Positions 1 to 7,526 of a stretch of 64,000 bases of DNA are shown here, in pieces. Below the pieces are notes generated by a model. That model did not search any database and was not told the DNA's origin. It saw nothing but the letters and a program-made list of their open reading frames with translations. This stretch comes from Herbaspirillum frisingense GSF30. GTDB lineage: Bacteria > Pseudomonadota > Gammaproteobacteria > Burkholderiales > Burkholderiaceae_D. The translations under genes were made by a program, and so were the position numbers. The stretch spans positions 62,001-126,000 of the forward strand of contig NZ_AEEC02000006.1 in assembly GCF_000300975.2 (NCBI RefSeq), read 5' to 3'. The stretch's first letter is position 1; every line of letters begins with the position of its first letter.

Positions 1-1013
1 AGCGCGTTGTTGGTGATGACCTGTCCGCTCATCTCGAACTGCTGGTAGCGCACATTGTTGTTGAGCGTCCAGCCATCGTCGAAGCGATGCGTCAGGGCAT
101 AGCCGATGCGGGTCTCGTTGGCGGCATAGGGGCGCGCACCCGGTTCGCCGATGAAGAGGCTGCGCGGCAGGGCGCCGTTGACGTTGGGGTTGATCGAACC
201 GGACAGCGGCAGGCCTTGCTGGCGCACGTAGCTGCGTTCCTGGTAGCTGGTCAGGATGGTGAAGTCGGTGCGCGCACCCAGGTCCAGCGACAGTGAGGGC
301 GCGATGTAGCGGTTCTTGAACCAGACGTGGTCGGTGGCATCGTCCGAATTGGAAATCAGGCCATTGATGCGGAAGGCCTGCTTGCCGTTCTCCGACAGCG
401 ATTTGTTGAGATCCACCGTGGTCTGGTAGAAGTTGTGGCTGCCTGCGGTGACGTCGATGTTGGCGAAGTCCGTTCCCTGCGGGCGCTTGCTGACCATGTT
501 GACCAGCCCGCCCGGCAGCACCAGGCCATAGAGCAGGGAGCCCGGTCCCTTGAGCACTTCCACCTGCTGCAGCCCGAACAGCTGCTCGGCCACGCGCGAG
601 CTGGCGGTGGTGCGCAAGCCATCGAGGTAGAGCGAATCGGAGGCGACCTGGCCGCGGATGATCAGATCGTCCCAGCCGCGTCGGCCATATTGCTGCGCCA
701 CCACACCGGGGACGTTTTCCAGGGCATCGGCCAGGGATACGGCTTGCTGGCTGTCCAGCATGGCGCGGGTGACCACGGAGACCGACTGTGGGGTCTGCGA
801 CAGTGGGGTATCGGATTTGTTGACCTGGGTGCGGGTGGCCTTGAACTGGGTATCGTTCATGCCATCGGCAACCACATCCACCGTGGGCAGTTGAGACGTT
901 GCGGTAGTGGTGGCGTCATTCGGTGCCGTGACCGGGGCGACAGTCTGGGCGTAAGCACCAGCAGATGAGAATGCGAGCAGGACGGCGAGGGCGCCAGGTG
1001 AAAGAGAGGGCAT
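1..1013 (-). CDS. TonB-dependent siderophore receptor, 5' part only
   Basis: N-terminal 337 residues of an outer-membrane receptor that imports a ferric siderophore with energy from TonB-ExbBD; the frame stays open to the window edge, so the rest of the barrel lies outside. Reverse translation from the ATG at 1013 gives a signal peptide (MPSLSPGALAVLLAFSSAGA, cleavage likely after AYA), then a plug domain with TPQSVSVVTR, a conserved LADALENVPGV stretch, an IIRGQ segment and VLKGPGSLLYG, and then the first barrel strands. The plug motifs are typical of the siderophore-receptor subfamily. A Fur-box-like sequence sits just upstream of the start, so iron repression is expected. The ligand cannot be told from this part. 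Confidence 0.9.
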   Translation of the reverse strand, partial: MPSLSPGALAVLLAFSSAGAYAQTVAPVTAPNDATTTATSQLPTVDVVADGMNDTQFKATRTQVNKSDTPLSQTPQSVSVVTRAMLDSQQAVSLADALENVPGVVAQQYGRRGWDDLIIRGQVASDSLYLDGLRTTASSRVAEQLFGLQQVEVLKGPGSLLYGLVLPGGLVNMVSKRPQGTDFANIDVTAGSHNFYQTTVDLNKSLSENGKQAFRINGLISNSDDATDHVWFKNRYIAPSLSLDLGARTDFTILTSYQERSYVRQQGLPLSGSINPNVNGALPRSLFIGEPGARPYAANETRIGYALTHRFDDGWTLNNNVRYQQFEMSGQVITNNA

Positions 1014-1023
1014 GTTTTCTGAT

Positions 1024-1042
1024 AATAATGAGAATAATTATT
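1024..1042. promoter_or_regulatory. Fur box upstream of the siderophore receptor
   Basis: AATAATGAGAATAATTATT matches the 19-bp Fur consensus GATAATGATAATCATTATC at 15 of 19 positions and is embedded in an AT-rich stretch (1021-1048) in an otherwise GC-rich region. It ends about 11 bases before the receptor start codon. Iron-dependent repression of the receptor is the natural reading. Confidence 0.75.
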
Positions 1043-1296
1043 ATTCATGATATCTCATCTGTGTGCGAAGCAATAGACTTTTCCGGTCTGGCACAAGTGG
1101 GCCATGCAGACCCTGTCAGGGCGCAGGCAATGCAGTGCAGCATGGGCAAGGGTTTGCAAGGGCGGAGAAGGGGCCTGCCTGGCGTTGCAAATTTGCAGCC
1201 CGGGTTTGCTGGCAGGAAATGCGCGGCGAACTTCATGTCGGCCTGTCAAATTTTTCATGTGAAATTGGTTTGACCAGAACAATCGTGACTGCTATC

Positions 1297-1312
1297 TTGG
1301 AACCGGTTCCAA
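1297..1312. promoter_or_regulatory. PtxS-like operator, perfect 16-bp palindrome
   Basis: TTGGAACCGGTTCCAA is a perfect palindrome with the central CG step typical of LacI-family operators. It differs from the published Pseudomonas PtxS site TGAAACCGGTTTCA by one symmetric substitution per half-site. It ends 13 bases before the regulator start codon, which suggests autoregulation. Confidence 0.75.
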
Positions 1313-1325
1313 AAGATTCAAATAA

Positions 1326-2516
1326 ATGAGCAGCCCGGAACCGGAAGCACAAATCAACCCACGCAGTACAACGATTTGGCGGGCAACAGTGAGACAAAGC
1401 ATCAAGACCGGCACCGACCGGGTCACCATCGCACAGGTTGCGCGGGAGGCCGGGGTGTCCAAGACCAGCGTATCGCGTTACCTGGGCGGCGAGTTCGACG
1501 CGCTGTCGGTGCGTCTGCGCGACCAGATCGGCAAGACCATTGCGCGCCTGGGCTATCAGCCCAGCCAGATGGCGCGTGGTCTCAAAGGCGGACGGACGCG
1601 GCTCATCGGCATGCTGGTGGCCGATATCCTCAATCCCTATTCGGTGGCGGTGCTGCATGGTGCCGAGGCGGCCTGTCAGAAGCACGGTTACACGCTCATG
1701 CTGTGCAATACCGGTAATGACGAGGCACGCGAGAAGCAATCGCTGGCGGCGCTGCATTCCTACAGCGTGGAAGGCCTGCTGTTCAATACGCAGGGGCGCA
1801 ATGTGACGCCGCTGCGGGAGCTGGGGCAGGCGGCTTTTCCGGTGGTGCTGCTGGATCGCCATGTGGAAGGGTGTGACTTCGACCTGGTGGGCCTGGACAA
1901 CGTGAAGGCCGCGCAACTTGGCACGCGCCACCTGCTGGCGCAGGGCTATACCGATATCGCGCTGGTGGTGCAGCCGCTGTATGGCGTCAGTTCGCGCCAG
2001 GGACGGCAGGCCGGCTTCCTGCAGGCGATGTCGGAGCGGCCCGATTGCCACGGTGAGACGCTGGAAGTGGATGTGGACCAGCCGGGTCATGTGGCCACGG
2101 TGCTGCGCGAATTCTTCCTGCGGCGTGCGGCGGCCGGCAGCCAGGGACGGGTGGCGATCCTGGCCGGCAACGGCATGGTGTCGCTGCAGATCGCGCTGGC
2201 CTTGCAGAGCATGAAGCTGCGCTTCCCCGATGATCTGGGGCTGTTGTGCTTCGATGAACTGGCCTGGTCGCCGTTGGTCGGCAGCGGCATCAGTACCATC
2301 GAACAACCGACTTACGAAATCGGCTTTACCGCCATCGAGCGCCTGCTGGTACGCATTCAGGGCGAGCGCTCGGTGCGCATGGAACTCCTGCTGGATGGGC
2401 GACTGATCCACCGTGGGTCGTCGGCCAGCGTGGCCGAGCATCCAGAGCGCGCCCGGGTGGCAGGCATCAGCGAAAAAATCCACACGACGAACACCCTCCA
2501 GTACGCTACAGCCTAG
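1326..2516 (+). CDS. ptxS: LacI-family transcriptional repressor, PtxS-like
   Basis: Likely the local repressor of 2-ketogluconate use. The 396-residue protein has an N-terminal LacI helix-turn-helix at about residues 32-58 (VTIAQVAREAGVSKTSVSRY), a hinge region ending MARGLKGGRTRLIG, and a periplasmic-binding-protein-like effector domain to the C-terminus (ADILNPYSVAVLHGAE, DLVGLDNVKAA, STIEQPTYEIG). The first 30 residues precede the HTH and are unusually long for the family, and no clear Shine-Dalgarno sequence lies before the ATG at 1326, so a GTG near 1390 is an alternative start. Assignment as PtxS rests on the adjacent kguE, kguK and kguD homologues and on the operators; the effector in Pseudomonas is 2-ketogluconate. 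LacI family is near certain, PtxS orthology probable. Confidence 0.8.
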   Translation: MSSPEPEAQINPRSTTIWRATVRQSIKTGTDRVTIAQVAREAGVSKTSVSRYLGGEFDALSVRLRDQIGKTIARLGYQPSQMARGLKGGRTRLIGMLVADILNPYSVAVLHGAEAACQKHGYTLMLCNTGNDEAREKQSLAALHSYSVEGLLFNTQGRNVTPLRELGQAAFPVVLLDRHVEGCDFDLVGLDNVKAAQLGTRHLLAQGYTDIALVVQPLYGVSSRQGRQAGFLQAMSERPDCHGETLEVDVDQPGHVATVLREFFLRRAAAGSQGRVAILAGNGMVSLQIALALQSMKLRFPDDLGLLCFDELAWSPLVGSGISTIEQPTYEIGFTAIERLLVRIQGERSVRMELLLDGRLIHRGSSASVAEHPERARVAGISEKIHTTNTLQYATA

Positions 2517-2524
2517 CGTGCGTC

Positions 2525-2538
2525 TGGAACCGGTACCA
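2525..2538. promoter_or_regulatory. Second PtxS-like operator, upstream of the ABC operon
   Basis: TGGAACCGGTACCA keeps both half-sites and the central CCGG of the 1297-1312 palindrome with a single change. It lies between the regulator stop and the transporter operon, about 240 bases upstream of the binding-protein start, so it could repress the whole catabolic operon. Confidence 0.6.
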
Positions 2539-2774
2539 CCGGCAGTCGAGGAAATACAGGCTACTGGTAAGACCTTAAAACAGGACGGAGGATCAGATGC
2601 CGTCGGTGTTCGTCAACAGCAGCAAGCCCGGCCTGGCCGGGTTACAGACCTGATCGCGGGATCAAAGCAGGCACAGGCAATAAAGAGGGGCACAAGAATT
2701 CGTCCGGCGACCAGCGGGAGGGGTTCCGAGCCAAACGGACTGCCGTCACCACGGCAACTATCGAGGAGACCTAC

Positions 2775-3578
2775 ATGAGCATCAAGAAGATTTTCAACGC
2801 CAAATTCGTTGCACTGACGCTGGCAGCCGCCTGCGCGGTCGCCGGTGCCGCCAGCGCCAGCGCGCAGAGCATCGCCGAGCTGACCAAGAAGGGCAAGATC
2901 ACCATCGGTGTGGTGAGCGGCACGCCGCCGTTCGGTTCGGTCGATGCCAAAGGCGTACCCATCGGCTACGACGTGGACGTGGCCAACCTGATCGGCAAGT
3001 ACCTGGGTCTGCCGGTGGAAATCGTGCCGCTGGTGCCACCGGCCCGTATCCCGGCGCTGGAGTCTGGCAAGGTCGACATGCTGGCCGCGACCCTGGCACC
3101 CACGCCTGAGCGTGCCAAGTCGGTGCTGTTCACGATCCCCTACAGCGGTTTCGAGCTGTCCATCGTTGGCCCGGTCGGTTCCAACTACAAGAAGCTGGAC
3201 GATCTGGTGAAGAAGAAGGTGGGTGTCTCGCGTGGTTCGACCAACGACACCGCGCTGACCCGCCTGGCGCCTCCGGGTACCGTGCTGGTGCGTTTCGAGG
3301 ATGACTCCACCGTGACCCAGGCCCTGCTGTCGAACCAGGTCGATGCGATCTCGATTCCCAACACCATGGCCAATGAAATCGTGAAGTCGCGTGGCCAGGG
3401 CAAGATCGAAGTCAAGTTCCCGTACTCGGTGCAACCGAACTCGATGACCGTGCGCAAGGGTTCCTACGAGCTGCAGCAGTGGCTCAACAACTTCATCTAC
3501 TACGTCAAGCTCAATGGCGAACTGGATGCGATCTCGCGCAAGTGGTCCGGCCCGCTGCCGAACCTGCCAGTGTTCTGA
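2775..3578 (+). CDS. ABC transporter periplasmic binding protein, polar amino-acid family
   Basis: Solute receptor of the ABC importer encoded by the next three genes. The 267-residue protein starts with a Sec signal peptide (MSIKKIFNAKF, hydrophobic core, cleavage near ASAQS) and then shows the SBP_bac_3 fold: KGKITIGVVSGTPPFG, GYDVDVANLIGKYLGLPVEIV, and the TPERAKSVLFTIPYS stretch that normally holds the ligand-carboxylate-binding Arg. Shine-Dalgarno GAGGAG lies 8 bases before the ATG. The family normally binds amino acids or opines; the flanking kgu genes suggest that this one binds 2-ketogluconate or another sugar acid, which is inference. The 150 bases to the next gene are long for an operon and contain two degenerate operator-like sequences. 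Confidence 0.85.
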   Translation: MSIKKIFNAKFVALTLAAACAVAGAASASAQSIAELTKKGKITIGVVSGTPPFGSVDAKGVPIGYDVDVANLIGKYLGLPVEIVPLVPPARIPALESGKVDMLAATLAPTPERAKSVLFTIPYSGFELSIVGPVGSNYKKLDDLVKKKVGVSRGSTNDTALTRLAPPGTVLVRFEDDSTVTQALLSNQVDAISIPNTMANEIVKSRGQGKIEVKFPYSVQPNSMTVRKGSYELQQWLNNFIYYVKLNGELDAISRKWSGPLPNLPVF

Positions 3579-3582
3579 TGGC

Positions 3583-3621
3583 TGGTACCGGTTGCGTCGC
3601 ATTTGACGGAACCGGTCTGGC
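3583..3621. promoter_or_regulatory. Two degenerate PtxS-like half-site clusters
   Basis: TGGTACCGGTTGCG (3583-3596) and CGGAACCGGTCTGG (3608-3621) each carry one good half-site and the ACCGG core of the upstream operators. They are 25 bp apart in the gap between the binding protein and the first permease. They may be weak auxiliary operators or a relic; one chance match is possible, two so close less so. Confidence 0.3.
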
Positions 3622-3728
3622 AGAAGCGGCTGCACGCAAGGCCTGGTCCTGCGGTGCAGCCTGGGTAGAACAGATCACGCGCCGGTCGGGAAGGAACGGC
3701 CGGCGCGGGTTTGTGGGAGGAGCACACG

Positions 3729-4424
3729 ATGCATTACGATTTTCAGTTCGCGTTCATCTTCCAGCATCTTGATCAGTTGCTGGTTGGCGCGCTGCTCACC
3801 ATACGCTTGAGCGCGCTGTCGATGATCTGCGGTTTGGCGGTGGGTATCTTCGGCGCCATCATTTCCATCCACGGCAGCGCGCCGGCGCGCTTTGCGGTCA
3901 CGTCCTATGTGGAACTGATCCGCAGCACGCCTTTCCTGGTGCAGCTGTTCATCATCTTCTTCGGCCTGCCTTCGATCGGGGTGCAGGTCGATGCCAACAT
4001 TGCCGCGCTGGTGGCGATGACGGTCAACCTCGGGGCCTATTCGACCGAGATCGTACGGGCCGGCATGATGGCCATCCATCCCTCGCAGATCGAGGCGGCG
4101 CAGGCGCTGGCCATGACGCGCGGGCAGGTGATCCGCCACGTGGTGCTCACGCCCGCGCTGGAAAAGGTCTATCCGGCCCTGGCCAGCCAGTTTACGCTGA
4201 TGATGCTGGCCTCCAGTATCGTCTCGGCGATTTCGGCGGAAGAACTCACGGCCACGGCCAACCTGCTGGACGCCGAGACCTTCCGCAGCTTCGAGATCTA
4301 CCTGGTGGTGATGGTGCTCTACATCCTGCTGGCATTGCTGTTCCGACTGGCCTTCTGGCTGATCGGCCTGGTGGTCTTCAAACGCCGTCGCCGTCTGGGC
4401 GTGGCGCGTCCGAGGAGAATGTAA
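3729..4424 (+). CDS. ABC transporter permease, HisM/GlnP family
   Basis: Inner-membrane permease (231 residues) of the polar amino-acid ABC family. It has several hydrophobic segments, a TIRLSALSMICGL start of the transport domain, the conserved SYVELIRSTPFLVQLFIIFFG segment and the EAA loop EAAQALAMTRGQVIRHVVLTPA that contacts the ATPase. I chose the ATG at 3729 because GGGAGGAG lies 6 bases before it; an upstream TTG at 3711 is in frame but overlaps that ribosome site. The stop overlaps the next start by one base (TAATG), implying coupled translation and a heteromeric permease pair. Confidence 0.88.
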   Translation: MHYDFQFAFIFQHLDQLLVGALLTIRLSALSMICGLAVGIFGAIISIHGSAPARFAVTSYVELIRSTPFLVQLFIIFFGLPSIGVQVDANIAALVAMTVNLGAYSTEIVRAGMMAIHPSQIEAAQALAMTRGQVIRHVVLTPALEKVYPALASQFTLMMLASSIVSAISAEELTATANLLDAETFRSFEIYLVVMVLYILLALLFRLAFWLIGLVVFKRRRRLGVARPRRM

Positions 4425-5074
4425 TGCTCGCCGAATTTTCCCTTGATAACTTCATCTTCCTGCTGGAAGCGGCGCAGTGGACGCTGTTGCTGTCGGTGCT
4501 GGCCTTCGTGGGCGGTGGCATCGCCGGCTTCATCGTGGCGCTGATGCGCACTTCCCATATCGGCGCGCTGCGGGTGCTCTCGACGGTCTATATCCAGATC
4601 ATCCAGGGCACGCCGGTGCTGATCATCCTGTTCCTGTCCTTCTACGGGCTGGCGATCTTCGGTTACAAGCTGCCGCCGATGGTGGCGGCCACCATCGCCA
4701 TGACGATCTACTCCAGCGCCTACCTGGGTGAGATCTGGCGTGGTTGTATCGAGGCCGTGCCGGTGCAGCAGTGGGAAGCCTCGACCGCGCTGGCGATGAC
4801 CCGTTGGCAGCAGTTGCGCTACGTGATCCTGCCGCAGGCGGTGCGCATTTCGCTGCCGCCCACCGTGGGCTTCCTGGTGCAGATCGTCAAGAACACCTCG
4901 ATCGCTTCCATCATCGGTCTGGTGGAACTGGCCCAGGCCGGCAAGCTGGTCAGCAATGCGACCTTCCAGCCCTTCCTGGTCTTCCCCATCGTGGCCGGTA
5001 TCTACTTCGTTTTCTGCTATCCGCTGTCGCGCTTCAGCTTTGCCTTAGAGAGGAAATTACATGCCCATCGTTGA
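4424..5074 (+). CDS. ABC transporter permease, HisQ/GlnP family
   Basis: Second inner-membrane permease (216 residues) of the importer, partner of the preceding gene. Visible marks are the LLSVLAFVGGGIAGFIVALM first membrane segment, YIQIIQGTPVLIILFLSFYG, and the EAA loop EASTALAMTRWQQLRYVILP followed by FLVQIVKNTSIASIIGLVEL. Start ATG overlaps the previous stop; Shine-Dalgarno CGAGGAGA lies in the end of that gene. Its 3' end overlaps the ATPase start by 14 bases. Confidence 0.88.
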   Translation: MLAEFSLDNFIFLLEAAQWTLLLSVLAFVGGGIAGFIVALMRTSHIGALRVLSTVYIQIIQGTPVLIILFLSFYGLAIFGYKLPPMVAATIAMTIYSSAYLGEIWRGCIEAVPVQQWEASTALAMTRWQQLRYVILPQAVRISLPPTVGFLVQIVKNTSIASIIGLVELAQAGKLVSNATFQPFLVFPIVAGIYFVFCYPLSRFSFALERKLHAHR

Positions 5075-5795
5075 AATTGACAACATCACCAAGCGCTTCG
5101 GCAGCAACCAGGTGTTGAACGGCATTTCGCTGTCGGTCGAGCGCGGCCAGGTGGTGGCCATCATCGGCCGTTCCGGGTCCGGCAAGAGCACCATGCTGCG
5201 TTGCATCAACGGCCTGGAGACCATCGACGGCGGCAGCATCACCGTGGCCGGCCACAAGCTGACCAACAAGCACGAACACCTGATCGAGCTGCGCAAGGAT
5301 GTGGGTATGGTGTTCCAGCATTACAATCTCTTCCCGCACCTGACCGTGGAGGAGAACATCATGTTGTCACCCCGCATCGTGAAGAAGACCGCCACCGAGA
5401 CTGCCCGCGAGACCGCCATCAAGGTCTTGAAGCAGGTCGGCCTGGACCATAAGCGTGATGCCTATCCGGAGCAGCTTTCGGGTGGTCAGCAGCAGCGCGT
5501 GGCGATTGCCCGCTCGCTGGCCATGGAGCCGCAGGTGATGCTGTTCGACGAGGTGACCTCGGCGCTGGACCCGGAACTGACGGCCGAAGTGCTGAAGGTG
5601 ATGGAAGAGCTGGCCCGTGGCGGCATGACCATGCTGCTGGTGACGCACGAGATGGAGTTTGCGCGCCGGGTGGCGGACCTGACGGTCTTCATGCACCAGG
5701 GCAAGGTGTGGGAGGCGCGCCCGTCCAAGGAGTTCTTCGCCGATCCGCAGACGCCGGAGGCCAAGCAGTTCATCGGTGCGGGAGCCATCAAGTGA
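5061..5795 (+). CDS. ABC transporter ATP-binding protein, GlnQ family
   Basis: ATPase (244 residues) powering the importer. Walker A is GRSGSGKST at about residues 35-43, the Q-loop is VFQHYNLFPH, the signature is LSGGQQQRVAIARSLA, Walker B is QVMLFDEVTSALDPE and the H-loop His is in LLVTHEME. All catalytic residues are present; length is normal for the family. It starts inside the end of the preceding permease gene and its stop overlaps the kguE start by four bases (GTGA), tying transport to catabolism in one operon. Confidence 0.92.
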   Translation: MPIVEIDNITKRFGSNQVLNGISLSVERGQVVAIIGRSGSGKSTMLRCINGLETIDGGSITVAGHKLTNKHEHLIELRKDVGMVFQHYNLFPHLTVEENIMLSPRIVKKTATETARETAIKVLKQVGLDHKRDAYPEQLSGGQQQRVAIARSLAMEPQVMLFDEVTSALDPELTAEVLKVMEELARGGMTMLLVTHEMEFARRVADLTVFMHQGKVWEARPSKEFFADPQTPEAKQFIGAGAIK

Positions 5796-6535
5796 GCCCG
5801 GTCCTGGTCGCTGCTTCGGCCTATGGCGCCGACCTGGTGCGACGGGTCGGCCATGCCGATCTGGTGCCGATGGTGGCGGCGGCCGGGGCGGCAGGCCTGG
5901 AGATACGACGCGAGCTCTTCGATGGTCCGCAGGACCTGACGGCGCTGCGTGCGCTGCTGGCGCAGCACAAGCTGTTCGCGGTGTATTCGGTGCCGCTGGA
6001 GCTGTTCGGCGCCGATGGCCGTTTTGACCACGAACAGATGACCCAGGCGATGGCCGAGGCCGAAGAGGTGGGGGCGCGTTTCCTGAAGGTGTCGCTGGGG
6101 CATTTCTCGGCGGGCAGCGATCTGCAGTCGCTGTTGCGCTTCCTCTCGCATGCCCCCATCGAAGTCCTGCTGGAAAACGACCAGACCCCGCAAGGTGGCC
6201 GGCTGGAGCCCATCGTCAGCTTCCTGGCGCTGTGCACCGGCAATGGCTATGCCTTTGGCATGACCTTCGACATGGGTAACTGGCGCTGGCAGGGTGTCGA
6301 TCCCGAGACCGCCGCGCGCTCGCTGGCGCCGCACGTGCGTTACGTGCATTGCAAGGGCGTGCAGGAGGATCGCGGCAAGCTCAAGGCAGTGCCGCTGCAG
6401 GCACAGGACAGCCACTGGCAGGCCATGCTGGCGCATTTCCCCACGGGCATCCTGCGGGCCATCGAATTCCCCCTGGTGGGCAGCGATCTGGAAGAGACCA
6501 CGCGCCGCCATGTCGCCATGCTGGCGGCAGTCTGA
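5792..6535 (+). CDS. kguE: Sugar phosphate isomerase/epimerase family protein, KguE-like
   Basis: TIM-barrel protein (247 residues) of the AP-endonuclease-2/xylose-isomerase-like family. In Pseudomonas its homologue KguE lies in the 2-ketogluconate operon; its exact step is not firmly known. Visible segments are SAYGADLV near the start, GLEIRRELF, AVYSVPLELFG, LKVSLGHF, VLLENDQTPQGG with metal-ligand-type Glu and Asp residues, FGMTFDMGNW and YVHCKGV. I set the start at GTG 5792, overlapping the ATPase stop and preceded by GGAG at 5781-5784; residues upstream in the same frame are the out-of-frame end of the ATPase gene. Confidence 0.75.
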   Translation: MSPVLVAASAYGADLVRRVGHADLVPMVAAAGAAGLEIRRELFDGPQDLTALRALLAQHKLFAVYSVPLELFGADGRFDHEQMTQAMAEAEEVGARFLKVSLGHFSAGSDLQSLLRFLSHAPIEVLLENDQTPQGGRLEPIVSFLALCTGNGYAFGMTFDMGNWRWQGVDPETAARSLAPHVRYVHCKGVQEDRGKLKAVPLQAQDSHWQAMLAHFPTGILRAIEFPLVGSDLEETTRRHVAMLAAV

Positions 6536-6546
6536 GGACAACAACA

Positions 6547-7491
6547 ATGACGATGCAACTGGATGTGGTGACCTGGGGTGAAGCCCTGGCACTGCTGGTG
6601 GCCGATGAGGTCGGCCCCTTCGAGGAAGTGGAAAAATACACGCGCCGCCTGGCCGGGGCCGAGACTAATGTAGCCATCGGACTGGCGCGCCTGCGCCTGA
6701 AGGTGGGCTGGGCCAGCCGGGTGGGCAATGATGCTTTCGGGCGCTTCATCCGCCAGCGGGTGGCGCAGGAGGGCGTGGATGTCAGCCGTGTGCTGACCGA
6801 CAGTGAATTCCGTACCGCCATCCAGTTGAAGGCCAAGGCCGTGGATGGGGCGGATCCGGCCATCGAGTATTACCGCAAGGGCTCGGCGGCCAGTCATCTG
6901 TCGCTGGCCGATTTCGATGCCGACTACTTCGGCGCGGCGCGGCACTTGCATGCCACCGGCATTGCACCGGCCCTGTCGGCCACGACCATGGCGTTTGCCC
7001 ATCATGCGATGGATTTCATGCGCAGCCAGGGCAAGACGATTTCCTTCGATCCCAATCTGCGGCCTATGCTATGGCCCTCGCAGGAAGTGATGGCGCAGCA
7101 GTTGAATGCGCTGGCCTTCAAGGCTGACTGGGTGTTGCCGGGCCTGGCCGAGGGCCGGATTCTGACCGGCCACAGCGAGGCGCGCGATATCGCCGCCTTC
7201 TATCTGGAACGTGGCGTGCAGATGGTGGTCATCAAGCTCGGTGCGGAAGGCGCCTACTGGCGCAATGCGCAGGGCGAGGGCAGGGTGGCCGGCGTCGCGG
7301 TCAAGGAAGTGGTCGATACCGTGGGCGCCGGTGACGGCTTTGCCGTGGGCGTGATCAGCGGCATGCTGGAAGGCTTGCCGGTGGAGCAGGCAGTGATGCG
7401 GGGCAACCGCATCGGTGCCTTCGCCATCCAGGTGGTGGGCGATATGGAAGGCCTGCCGACACGGGCCGAGCTGGAGGCGGCTTCGGCCTAG
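6547..7491 (+). CDS. kguK: PfkB-family sugar kinase, 2-ketogluconate kinase
   Basis: Cytoplasmic carbohydrate kinase (314 residues) expected to phosphorylate 2-ketogluconate to the 6-phosphate. PfkB marks: the N-terminal GEALALLVAD and GAETNVAIGLARL segment, GNDAFGRFI, FDPNLRPMLW, and the C-terminal signature DTVGAGDGFAVGV, with the catalytic Asp in GAGD. Start ATG 6547 has a TGAGGA sequence 8-10 bases upstream; ATG 6553 is possible. It follows kguE by 11 bases. 2-keto-3-deoxygluconate kinase is the main alternative reading from sequence alone; the KguE and KguD neighbours favour 2-ketogluconate. Confidence 0.8.
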   Translation: MTMQLDVVTWGEALALLVADEVGPFEEVEKYTRRLAGAETNVAIGLARLRLKVGWASRVGNDAFGRFIRQRVAQEGVDVSRVLTDSEFRTAIQLKAKAVDGADPAIEYYRKGSAASHLSLADFDADYFGAARHLHATGIAPALSATTMAFAHHAMDFMRSQGKTISFDPNLRPMLWPSQEVMAQQLNALAFKADWVLPGLAEGRILTGHSEARDIAAFYLERGVQMVVIKLGAEGAYWRNAQGEGRVAGVAVKEVVDTVGAGDGFAVGVISGMLEGLPVEQAVMRGNRIGAFAIQVVGDMEGLPTRAELEAASA

Positions 7492-7526
7492 TTTCTTCCG
7501 GCGGGTTTTAATACACAGGGATAACG

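Larger units (their letters stand above)
1014..1325. other. Divergent intergenic region, receptor / LacI regulator
   Basis: This 312-base gap separates the divergent siderophore receptor and ptxS-like gene. It holds the Fur box at the left end and the 16-bp palindromic operator at the right end. Between them (about 1060-1290) I see no coding sequence and no clear terminator. Confidence 0.6.

Noticed and set aside
327..968. Plus-strand open frame of 213 codons at the left end
   Set aside because: The minus strand encodes a clear TonB receptor with signal peptide and plug motifs over the same bases.
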